64,000 bases of DNA from Caldilineaceae bacterium (GTDB lineage Bacteria > Chloroflexota > Anaerolineae > Caldilineales > Caldilineaceae). Shown here piece after piece: positions 56,731-64,000 of the stretch. The stretch spans positions 124,001 to 188,000 of the forward strand of contig JAJEDJ010000034.1 of assembly GCA_022821545.1 (NCBI GenBank), in the 5' to 3' direction. Under the pieces are notes generated by a model. That model did not search any database. It was given only the letters and a program-made list of their open reading frames with translations, and had not been told where the DNA came from. The translations under genes and the position numbers were made by a program. Within the stretch, counting starts at the first letter, position 1, and each line of letters starts with the position of its first letter.

Positions 56731-57651
56731 TCAGCTTTCCAGGTCGTCCAGCAGGTCACCCAGTTCCCGCTCCCAGACGTCGTCCAGGGGCATGAAGGGA
56801 TTCTCCGTGAACTCGTCATCCAGCTTCTGCAGGTATGCATGCACGTCGAGCTGCGGCGCCTGCCTGGAAAGCTCCTCCATCTGCTCCTCCATGGAAGAGA
56901 TCAGCTCGTCGCTCTGAATGCGCAGCTCCGACAGATCCATCCCCAGGTTGAACATGAAGTCCGCCCTGCGCATAATGTCGTACCAGGCCTTGACGTCGTC
57001 TTCGATTCGGACACTCTGCGCCGGTAGCATCACCTGGCCGAAGTCATACGCGGGCACAAAACCGTGGAAGCAGATGTACTCCTTGTTGCGCTGGCCGGCA
57101 TGGTAGGCGAGATAGGAGCCTATCGTCGTCCCCCCCTCGTAGTTGGAGAATCGGACCGCATACTCCTCCATCTCCTTCCGCATCTCTTCCAGGCTGAATA
57201 CGCAGGAAATCTCGCGGTCCTTGTTGTAGGGCATGGCGCCGTACACGCCGCCTATGGCCAGCACTCGCTTGACGTTCAGTGCCTCGACAACGTCGAAGAA
57301 AGCGTCGGCGTACTCCTCCTCGTTGACGTGCGGTTCCTCACCATGAAAAATGACGACGCCCTTGCCCCCGAGTTCAGTGTAATAGATCTCCGTCTTTATG
57401 ACGCGCATCTGCTGGACCACGCCTTCTTTCGTGTGGACCTCGGGTCTCAGAAGATGATGGGCCCCCGGCATCTGAAACAGGAAGAATCGGTCCCGGCTGA
57501 TTTCGCCGATCTTGCGCGTATCCAGCCTCTCGATCAGAAAGGGAGGTAGGCTGGACGAGATCGAGCCGGCGTCTGCCCACTGGTGCCAACCGGCAATCAT
57601 GACCATCTCACTCGCGGTCGGCGTCTCCCACAGTTGTACTCGCTCGTCCAT
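56731..57651 (-). CDS. PAC2 family protein
   Basis: A 306-aa protein of the proteasome-assembly-chaperone-2 fold. Visible: MVMIAGWHQWADAGSISSSL, FHGEEPHVNEEEYADAFFDV, KRVLAIGGVYGAMPYNKDRE and GGTTIGSYLAYHAGQRNKEY. The C-terminal ~80 residues are acidic and helical (SMEEQMEELSRQAPQLDVHA). The ribosome site is AGGTG. Bacterial PAC2 proteins have no settled role; no proteasome genes are in the window. Confidence 0.88.
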   Translation of the reverse strand: MDERVQLWETPTASEMVMIAGWHQWADAGSISSSLPPFLIERLDTRKIGEISRDRFFLFQMPGAHHLLRPEVHTKEGVVQQMRVIKTEIYYTELGGKGVVIFHGEEPHVNEEEYADAFFDVVEALNVKRVLAIGGVYGAMPYNKDREISCVFSLEEMRKEMEEYAVRFSNYEGGTTIGSYLAYHAGQRNKEYICFHGFVPAYDFGQVMLPAQSVRIEDDVKAWYDIMRRADFMFNLGMDLSELRIQSDELISSMEEQMEELSRQAPQLDVHAYLQKLDDEFTENPFMPLDDVWERELGDLLDDLES

Positions 57652-57693
57652 GTCAGCACCTCGTTTTCCTTTTGATTGACCTGCGGCCTTACG

Positions 57694-58521
57694 TCAAGGG
57701 CGTTGCATGCGAAAGACGATAACCGGTGGAATCTCGCTGAAGTTCGGCCCCCAGCTGAGTTCACGCCTTCCAGGTTGATGGGTTGTGGGAAATGCTCTCT
57801 CTTCGATACCGTCCAGAACAAAGCCGACCTGCAGTCCAACGTTCAATAGGGCATATAGAGGTCGGTGAAAGTAAGGCTGCGGCAGAGGCTGACCGCCCAG
57901 CGCACGTCCGCTGAACATGGTGGGCGTCATGTAGCCGTTGACCCGCACACCGTATGTCATTACCTCCTCGCCGTCGCGCTCCTCTCTCTCCCCGTATAGG
58001 GCCGAACTGGCCTGATTGAAGCAAGGATGCATCATCGAAAAGACGAAGCGGCCTCCCGGCTTCAGCAAGCTGAACAGACTTCGGAACAACGGTTCAATCT
58101 CGGCCATGTCAAACAGGGCCATATTGGACAGCGCGCAATCGAACTTCTCCCCACCGAACTGCGCCATCCCCTCTTCGTCATTGGCGTCAAGCACGAAGTA
58201 CCGAATGTCACCGTCTTCCACCGAACTGCGCTTCCTCGCGAACCGGATCATCTCTTCAGCCACGTCGAACGCCACAACTCGCGCCCCAAGTCGGCCCAGT
58301 CTTCTACTGGTCAGACCGTTGCCGCAAGCGACGTCCAATGCCAGCTGCCCCGGTTGAACCGAGAGCAGTTTCTCTATCACGGGCCAGCACAGAACATCCA
58401 CAAAGTCGTTGCCTTCCCCCATGGAACTGTCCCAATAGGCGGAATTGTGGTTCCAGACCCGTTCCACTTCGTGCCGGTATTCGGGAAAAGATGTTTCGGC
58501 CTTCCCGCGCAAGTCGGGCAT
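57694..58521 (-). CDS. Class I SAM-dependent methyltransferase
   Basis: A 275-aa protein from ATG 58521 (AGGAG upstream). SAM-binding motif LALDVACGNGLTSRRLGRLG, acidic VVAFDVAEEMIRFAR, DCALSNMALFDMAEIEPLF and LKPGGRFVFSMMHPCFN. The fold is a Methyltransf_11/25 type. The C-terminal half (VNGYMTPTMFSGRALGGQPL) is common in uncharacterised small-molecule methyltransferases. Substrate unknown. Confidence 0.87.
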   Translation of the reverse strand: MPDLRGKAETSFPEYRHEVERVWNHNSAYWDSSMGEGNDFVDVLCWPVIEKLLSVQPGQLALDVACGNGLTSRRLGRLGARVVAFDVAEEMIRFARKRSSVEDGDIRYFVLDANDEEGMAQFGGEKFDCALSNMALFDMAEIEPLFRSLFSLLKPGGRFVFSMMHPCFNQASSALYGEREERDGEEVMTYGVRVNGYMTPTMFSGRALGGQPLPQPYFHRPLYALLNVGLQVGFVLDGIEERAFPTTHQPGRRELSWGPNFSEIPPVIVFRMQRP

Positions 58522-58652
58522 GGGCCCGCTCCTGTTCGTATACTCTAGGACAGTCTGAAGCAATCCGCGTATGCCGCGCAACAGAGACTGATTCGGCTCA
58601 TTGTACCACAAAGGTGTTGGGGCCGGACACAGCGCGTCCAATCGTCAACCGG

Positions 58653-59540
58653 CTATGCCGCCAGCGCAGTCAGGTCAAAGACAGGCCCGTGAACGCAGGC
58701 GCGAGTGTAGCCGCCGCGTGCTGTCGGGACGGCGCACGCAAGGCAGGCCCCAACCCCGCACAGCAGGTCTGCGCGGACCAGAACCTGGGCAAAGTTCCTG
58801 TCGATCCGAAACCGCGCACCCCTGACGATACCCAGAAGATCTCCGTAAGACTCGGGCGGTACGCCCGCGCAAAGTTGGTCCGACCACGCGATCGTGCTCT
58901 GAATCTGGTCGAGCCACTGCCTCTCGCTGCTGACAATACGCGCCTCAACCTGCACCGGCAGCTGCCTGACCAGGCCGGACACCGAACCGTCGTCAGTTGC
59001 TCGTATCAGGAGAGTAACCCGGCTGCCTCTGTCCAGCGCCTGCTCGCACAGCGGCAGCAACAGCCAGAACCAGGACGGCTCGTCCCTGATGTCAACCAGG
59101 ATGAGCAGGTTATGCGGCCCCGGCATCAGGTCAAACCCATTGCCTAAGGGGCCAAGCAGGTTCAGCAAATCGCCGGAAGCGCGCTTCGCCAGCCAGTCTG
59201 AACCGCCGCCGCGGGACTGCCTTCCGCCTTCGTACGCAGGGTCCGGCTGTGCCCCATACTCCGCCGCATTGGCAGGAAAATAGACCTGCCAGCGGTCGTA
59301 TTTGTCATGCGCTTGACGGCCGCAAACGAATAGAGGCAGCCGGGGATAAACGGAAAAATCGTCGTCTCTCTCTGTACCGACGGCTGTGCTGCAACGTGCG
59401 AGGAAGTAGAGGCCGCTCAACGTCTCTAATTGCGGCCCGGGCTTGGAGGGTAGGCGGATCGAAAACGGATGGCCTGGCCCGACCCAACTCTCGATCTGTC
59501 CCACAAGGGGGGGAAGCTGCTCCTCTTTGGAATCTGTCAC
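58653..59540 (-). CDS. Divergent PyrK-like dihydroorotate dehydrogenase electron-transfer subunit
   Basis: A 295-aa protein with GTG start. The C-terminal 2Fe-2S site is clear: LLCGVGACLACAVPTARGG, then RACVHGP (four Cys), followed by VFDL as in PyrK. LLNLLGPLGNGF is the usual PyrK middle motif. The FAD-binding RxYS region is degenerate (LARCST) and the glycine-rich NAD loop is replaced by NLLILVDIRDEPSWF. No PyrD partner is adjacent. It may use another partner or have lost NADH oxidation. Confidence 0.75.
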   Translation of the reverse strand: MTDSKEEQLPPLVGQIESWVGPGHPFSIRLPSKPGPQLETLSGLYFLARCSTAVGTERDDDFSVYPRLPLFVCGRQAHDKYDRWQVYFPANAAEYGAQPDPAYEGGRQSRGGGSDWLAKRASGDLLNLLGPLGNGFDLMPGPHNLLILVDIRDEPSWFWLLLPLCEQALDRGSRVTLLIRATDDGSVSGLVRQLPVQVEARIVSSERQWLDQIQSTIAWSDQLCAGVPPESYGDLLGIVRGARFRIDRNFAQVLVRADLLCGVGACLACAVPTARGGYTRACVHGPVFDLTALAA

Positions 59541-59549
59541 GTCAGATTG

Positions 59550-59870
59550 CTATCCGCCGGCGCGATCACCGGCGCGCCGCTGGCCCTCTTCTCCCTGACC
59601 GTACTGTTCGCCGTCGTCGCCTGCCATCGCGTCCGGCATCTGTTGCTTCGGATCGGCGTCTCCGGGCGCCCCCCTGGGCATTCTCTGCTTTCTTGAGAAA
59701 GGGCGTCTCTTCACCAGAGGCCCCGGCTCGACAATCGCCAGGAGCACGACGACTACAAGCCCTGCAACCGCCAGTATCGCCAGGATCTGCCAGACTGCCG
59801 AAAAGATTTCTGAAGTAACGGCTGAGGGATACAAAAAGGACTGCTTAAGTGGTCCGGGCAATGTCACCAT
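59550..59870 (-). CDS. Small single-pass membrane protein
   Basis: A 106-aa protein with one strong helix (IFSAVWQILAILAVAGLVVV), then a basic, Gln/Gly-rich tail. It ends 9 bp before the PyrK-like gene on the same strand, which supports it being real and co-transcribed. No family recognised. The tail composition is low-complexity, so the true start or extent is uncertain. Confidence 0.5.
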   Translation of the reverse strand: MVTLPGPLKQSFLYPSAVTSEIFSAVWQILAILAVAGLVVVVLLAIVEPGPLVKRRPFSRKQRMPRGAPGDADPKQQMPDAMAGDDGEQYGQGEEGQRRAGDRAGG

Positions 59871-59954
59871 CTATTTGAGCCTGTCTGACGCAGAGCGCGC
59901 TCCCTTGCAGTTCCACTGAATGCCATCAGATTCCTGGATGCGCCGCAACATTGT

Positions 59955-59962
59955 GGTACAAT
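59955..59962 (+). promoter_or_regulatory. Extended -10 element before the DUF58 gene
   Basis: TGG-TACAAT (TACAAT at 59957-59962) is an extended -10. No good -35 lies 17 bp upstream. It favours the ATG at 59986 over the upstream one at 59920 as the start. Confidence 0.45.
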
Positions 59963-59985
59963 CTGTTCAGTTTTGCCCGGAGAAA

Positions 59986-61686
59986 ATGGCCGGCAAACGC
60001 CTTTCGCGTCCATTCTCACATACCGTCAGGAAACTGCCAATCTCTGACCTGGTTACAGTGACAGCCCGCAAATTGAGCAGACCTTCAGCAATATCCAGTC
60101 GCTTCTTTCCTCAGCGGGCCCTCGCCCGGCTCCTGAACCGCCATATGCCCCCGCAATGGCGCATCGAGTTGCGTAACGGCTGGCCGCTTATCTTTATCCC
60201 TCTCCTGCTCTTCATGCAGCTCTTGGGCCCGAGCCCCATCTGGGTTGCGCTTCTGATCTCACTGGTCGGCCTCTACGCGACCGGCTATTTCTGGGTCCGA
60301 AATCAGGTCCTCCAGATATTCTTTGAGAGGCATCGAGAGGGAGCCATGCTGGTCGTGGGCGACTCCCTGCAGGAACGTTTTGTCGTCCGCAACGACAGCG
60401 CCCTTCCATTGCACTGGCTCGAGTTTGCCGACAGTTCGCTTTTGCCCGGATACAACCCGAGGCAGGTCGTCAGCTGCGGCGGCGGCAGTAGCTACCAGTG
60501 GCGTGCCGAGGCGCACTGTACGCAGAGAGGCGTTTTCCGGTTGGGACCCCATGTGCTGCGAACGGGCGACCCTTTTGGTTTCTTCAGCCTGGAAGTCGTT
60601 GACCCTCGTTCGGAACTGCTTCTCGTCTATCCCAGGGTAGCCCACATTCCCACGCTTGCGCTGCCTAGAGGAAGCCTCTCCGGCCAGGACCGCCGCCGGC
60701 GCGCGCATACCGGGTCGGAGCGCTCTCAGGCTGTGCGGGCCTATCGGCCGGGAGACAGTCTGCGCCATGTTCACTGGCCTACCAGCGCTAAGCAGGGCGA
60801 GCTCGTAGTTACGGACGTCGAAACGGAACCGAGCGGAGACCTCTGGATCGTGCTTGACGTCAACCGCCTCGTCCAGTCTGGCAGAGGTGAGGAGAGTTCA
60901 CTCGAGACGGGCATCGTGCTGGCGGCAAGCGTCGCAGCCGAGTTTCTGAGCGGCGGCGAGAGGAGATCCGTTGGTCTGCTTGCCGCGCCCGCCGCTGACG
61001 CCTCTCTCTTCCAGACCGATGGCGGCCTCGCGCCCGCACGGCAGATCTTCCCTGAAACGATTCCAGCCGGCAACGAGACCGGCGTCCGGTCGTCAAATGG
61101 GGATAGGGGTCACGTGCAGCCCCCGTCAACTCTGCTCGTAGATGTACCGCCTCAGCCGGGAAAAGGGCAGGTCTGGCGCATATTGGCTGCATTGGCCCCG
61201 GTGAACGCCGGTGACCTCTCTCTCGGCGAACTCTTGCGCCGCAGCCGGGGCCTGTTCAGCGCCGGGCAGACTGTCTTGGCCGTCACTCCCGACATCGGCG
61301 GCGGCGTCGAGGACTGGACCGCTGAGCTGTTGCATCTTCGCCGCGCCGGCGTTCCGGCCAGCGTCCTTGCCGTGACGCCCGCATCCGCCGGTGACGCGCC
61401 TGTTCCAGGCGATGATCCCGCCGAAATACCCCCTGACGAAACGCCTGAGGACTTCCTTTCTCAGGACGCTCTTGCGGACGAGCCAGAATCCTTCCCCGAA
61501 CGCACCGGCGAAGATGCGCAAGCGAATCTGATCGACATTCTTGCAAGATACGAGATTCCGCTTCGGTTCTTGCAGGCGGGAACTCGACTGACGCCCGCGC
61601 TGACCTACCGCCGCACTCGTACCGTCCTGCGAACGACCCCCAGCGGCGGCGTCGTCGCGCACGAAGTCGAGGAAGAGGTAGGGTGA
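59986..61686 (+). CDS. DUF58 domain protein
   Basis: A 566-aa protein. ATG 59986 is preferred (GGAG upstream, and it lies after the -10 element); ATG 59920 is possible. Two membrane helices near the N-terminus (GWPLIFIPLLLFMQLLG, ALLISLVGLYATGYFWV), a beta domain (FGFFSLEVVDPRSELLLVYP), then the DUF58 signature AVRAYRPGDSLRHVHWPTSA. A VWA-like end follows (LWIVLDVNRLVQSG). DUF58 proteins usually go with MoxR ATPases and transglutaminase-like proteins; the second partner is the next gene (GTGA overlap). Confidence 0.9.
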   Translation: MAGKRLSRPFSHTVRKLPISDLVTVTARKLSRPSAISSRFFPQRALARLLNRHMPPQWRIELRNGWPLIFIPLLLFMQLLGPSPIWVALLISLVGLYATGYFWVRNQVLQIFFERHREGAMLVVGDSLQERFVVRNDSALPLHWLEFADSSLLPGYNPRQVVSCGGGSSYQWRAEAHCTQRGVFRLGPHVLRTGDPFGFFSLEVVDPRSELLLVYPRVAHIPTLALPRGSLSGQDRRRRAHTGSERSQAVRAYRPGDSLRHVHWPTSAKQGELVVTDVETEPSGDLWIVLDVNRLVQSGRGEESSLETGIVLAASVAAEFLSGGERRSVGLLAAPAADASLFQTDGGLAPARQIFPETIPAGNETGVRSSNGDRGHVQPPSTLLVDVPPQPGKGQVWRILAALAPVNAGDLSLGELLRRSRGLFSAGQTVLAVTPDIGGGVEDWTAELLHLRRAGVPASVLAVTPASAGDAPVPGDDPAEIPPDETPEDFLSQDALADEPESFPERTGEDAQANLIDILARYEIPLRFLQAGTRLTPALTYRRTRTVLRTTPSGGVVAHEVEEEVG

Positions 61687-64000
61687 CCGCTGCCACTGCT
61701 GTAGACGAAAGACACGTTGTCGTCCGCCTCCTGCTGTCGCTGGCCGCGCGCTACCGTCCCACCCTCGGCTGGACTGTCCTGGTGATCGCGATCACTTTGG
61801 TGCTCCTGCCCGCACTTGCCATTCGCGAAGCCGAGTGGATTGACCTCCGCCGCGTCCGCGTCAATCTCGAGTGGGTAGGCCTTCTCAGCCTCCTGAGCGG
61901 GTGGTGGCTGGTCGGCCGCCTGCGCAGATCGGCCTCGCGCATCCTGTCCCCCGCCGGCGATCAACAGTCTGAGCAAGAAAGCCCCTCTACGCCGCCTGGG
62001 AGGAAACGTCTTCTAGGGGTACTCGTTTCCCTAATCTTCAGCTCGGGTATACTCCTCTGGCTCGGCTTGGGCGTACTGATCGTTTCGCACGTGCTCGTGA
62101 ACTGGATTCCCGGCCCATTCGATCTGTGGCGGGCAGTGTTTGCAAATGACCTGCTCACGCTGGTCGAGGGCGTAGAGGTTGACCTGAACGGCCTGGTGTT
62201 GCGCTACTCGGACTGGGCGCGAGGCGTGGAGGCAGGCGGCGCCTACCAGGACGACTTCGTCTTTCTCTCTCTGTTCGGCGTCGTGCTGTGGTTACTGGGA
62301 GGCGCAACCGCGCTTCTCGCCCTTTCGACGCGTAACGGACTGATCGTGGGCGCGCCGGCTCTCTGGGTGCTGGCGACCTTCCTCTTCTATGGACGCCAGG
62401 GCCGCCTCCTGATTCTGATAGGCTTTGCCGCCACCCTTCTGCTGCACGTTCTCCTCGACCAGCAGCGCCTCGAACGAGGTTGGACCCGTCACAAGATGGA
62501 TTTCAGCCCCATGCTGCTGACGGACCGGCTGCTGTCGGTCGGCGCCGGCGCCGCGCTGATCGGGCTAGTCGCCGCCTTCATGCCCAACGTCGTCATCAAG
62601 CCAATTGCCTATAGGGTCTACCAGACGATGACGCCGGTGTACGACTCCGTCGACGATGTCACCGAGCGCATGTTTCCGGACCTCAAGGGAGGCAGGAGAG
62701 GGCTGGGCCGGCTGGGGAGTGGTCTGCCAAACCGCTTCCTCCTCGAAGGCGGAGCGGAGCTGGGCAGGTACGAAGTGATGCGCGTCTCGACGAACTACCC
62801 CTTTGGCGCGGTGACGGAGATGGGCGACATGCCCCCGCGGCTCTACATGCGCCGGGCCACATTTGTCAACTACGATGGGAGGGGCTGGAACAACAGCGGC
62901 CAGGAGCGGGACGCAGCCATTGACGCCAACAGGCCCTGGCGCAGTGAAGAAGTGTGGCCGGGCCGCGTGGCTCTGACGCAGCGTGTGCGCCTGACCGCGC
63001 CGACCGCAGTCCTGCCTGCCGCCGGCGAACCGGCCGAGTTTCGCACCGAATACGCGCTCGAGCGCCGTTCTGACGACGACCTGGTTACCGTCTGGTCCGG
63101 CATCGGTCCGGTCGACCGCTTTGAAGTCATATCATTCATTCCTGCCATGTCCGCCGAGAGTCTGCTCGCGCTGCCTGCCTGGGGCGGCGAGACCGCAGAA
63201 CTGCCGCCTGAAATGCTCCCCCACCTGAGGCTGCCGGACTCCATCACCCCGCGCACGCAGGACCTGGCCCGACGCCTGGCCGCCGGCCAGCCGGGGCCAT
63301 TTGCCATCGCCCAGTCCATCGAAGCCCACCTGCGGGGAATCGAATACAATCTCGAGGTTCCCGGACCTCCTCCGGGCGCAGAAGTAGCCGACTTCTTCCT
63401 CTTTGACCTGCGGCAAGGCTATTGCGACTACTACACCACCGCCTTTGCAGTTCTGGCCCGGTTGAACGGTCTGCCCACCCGCTTTGCCACCGGCCACATT
63501 GGCGGCTACTGGGACCTGGAATCGGGGGAGTGGACCATAACCGAAGCGGAAGCCCACTCCTGGCCTGAGGTCTACCTCCCGGACATCGGCTGGCTCCCCT
63601 TCGAGCCGACCGCGGGCAGGCCATCGCTCAGGAGGCAGGCATCGTTGCAGGCCCTGCCCGACAGCTTCACGAGATCGGGGCCTGTTCCGACGGCGGAAGA
63701 GGCGGTCGAAGACGGGCGGACCTGGAACTGGCAGCTGCTATTCTGGCTGTTGCCCCTTGCGGGCCTCCTCTATCTGGTGGCAAGCTGGCTCGAACGCAGG
63801 CCGCAGGACCCCTGGCTCGGGCTGCTGGCATGGGGGCGCCGCATCGGTTGGCCCCACCAGCCCCATCAGACCGAGCTGGAGTACGGCCGCGGCCTCTCGG
63901 CCCACTTGTCCGTTCATGAGTCCGAACCGGAACGGCGCCGCAGACTGACGCGAAATGTCATCGGGCTGACCTCAGCAGTCAGCCAGGAACGCTATGGAAC
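61683..64000 (+). CDS. Membrane transglutaminase-like protein (TgpA/DUF3488-type), 3' truncated by window
   Basis: GTG start overlapping the DUF58 stop; open to the window end (>770 aa), with no stop seen. About six helices in the first ~310 residues (GWTVLVIAITLVLLPALA, LLGVLVSLIFSSGILLWLG). An extracytoplasmic transglutaminase core follows with Cys in RQGYCDYYTTAFAVLARL, His in TEAEAHSWPEVYLPD and Asp in DIGWLPFEPTAG. Another helix (LLFWLLPLAGLLYLVAS) follows. This is the TgpA-like layout. Likely a cell-envelope peptide-bond enzyme working with DUF58. Confidence 0.9.
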   Translation, partial: MTAATAVDERHVVVRLLLSLAARYRPTLGWTVLVIAITLVLLPALAIREAEWIDLRRVRVNLEWVGLLSLLSGWWLVGRLRRSASRILSPAGDQQSEQESPSTPPGRKRLLGVLVSLIFSSGILLWLGLGVLIVSHVLVNWIPGPFDLWRAVFANDLLTLVEGVEVDLNGLVLRYSDWARGVEAGGAYQDDFVFLSLFGVVLWLLGGATALLALSTRNGLIVGAPALWVLATFLFYGRQGRLLILIGFAATLLLHVLLDQQRLERGWTRHKMDFSPMLLTDRLLSVGAGAALIGLVAAFMPNVVIKPIAYRVYQTMTPVYDSVDDVTERMFPDLKGGRRGLGRLGSGLPNRFLLEGGAELGRYEVMRVSTNYPFGAVTEMGDMPPRLYMRRATFVNYDGRGWNNSGQERDAAIDANRPWRSEEVWPGRVALTQRVRLTAPTAVLPAAGEPAEFRTEYALERRSDDDLVTVWSGIGPVDRFEVISFIPAMSAESLLALPAWGGETAELPPEMLPHLRLPDSITPRTQDLARRLAAGQPGPFAIAQSIEAHLRGIEYNLEVPGPPPGAEVADFFLFDLRQGYCDYYTTAFAVLARLNGLPTRFATGHIGGYWDLESGEWTITEAEAHSWPEVYLPDIGWLPFEPTAGRPSLRRQASLQALPDSFTRSGPVPTAEEAVEDGRTWNWQLLFWLLPLAGLLYLVASWLERRPQDPWLGLLAWGRRIGWPHQPHQTELEYGRGLSAHLSVHESEPERRRRLTRNVIGLTSAVSQERYG

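Overview
The window is about 60% G+C bacterial chromosome, densely packed with genes on both strands. The gene content suggests a member of the Chloroflexota, perhaps of the Caldilineae/Anaerolineae type. This rests on a large family-5 substrate-binding lipoprotein with an acidic linker, a UPF0182 membrane protein, a penicillin acylase-family enzyme, a PAC2 protein, a LysK-like M20 hydrolase and an EF-G paralogue. The assignment is inferred from gene content only; no rRNA is present.

Layout. (1) 1-11976: an oligopeptide/dipeptide ABC transporter operon (ATPase, substrate-binding lipoprotein, permease, permease, ATPase). It is interrupted twice: by an A+T-richer island (about 4304-7512) between the two permease genes, and by a six-motif multiheme cytochrome-like gene before the second ATPase. 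The island holds two tandem secreted proteins with a PT-TG-like pretoxin segment and an AHH/HNH-like nuclease segment. The first is frameshifted. An Imm11-like gene follows, so I read the island as a polymorphic toxin-immunity module. (2) 12071-13827: a GH4 glycosidase and a NIPSNAP protein, closed by a terminator. (3) 13957-17435, minus strand: the transglutaminase / alpha-E / circularly permuted ATP-grasp trio. (4) 17545-26755: a DUF899 protein, a DapA-family aldolase with mannonate dehydratase (probable hexuronate breakdown), nucleoside hydrolase, CHAD, HD phosphohydrolase, a sulfatase-fold membrane protein, a YceI lipoprotein and a PPK1-like protein that lacks the catalytic half. (5) 26862-28870: a T-box-controlled serS followed by two tRNA-Ser genes and one tRNA-Arg. 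(6) 28964-43190: penicillin acylase, epimerase, DinB-like protein, UPF0182, PHP protein, TrmI, a lipoprotein, a SIS protein and an acyl-CoA dehydrogenase. (7) 43386-54525: EF-G-like GTPase, an intergenic repeat array, a processive glycosyltransferase, polA, argS and serA. (8) 54525-64000: SH3 lipoprotein, M20 hydrolase, PAC2, methyltransferase, PyrK-like protein, and a DUF58 plus transglutaminase pair running off the window.

How it fits together. The ABC operon imports peptides or oligosaccharides. The neighbouring GH4, DapA-like, mannonate dehydratase and nucleoside hydrolase genes point to a heterotroph using plant- or algal-type sugars and nucleosides. The serine block links serS, its T-box and two of its tRNAs. 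The most unusual content is the toxin-like island inside the transporter operon: its second protein carries a short segment resembling the substrate-binding protein encoded about 3.5 kb upstream. Also unusual are the stand-alone PPK1 N/head protein, the multiheme cytochrome in a transporter operon, and two arrays of short regularly spaced repeats (41964-42011 and 45559-45895).
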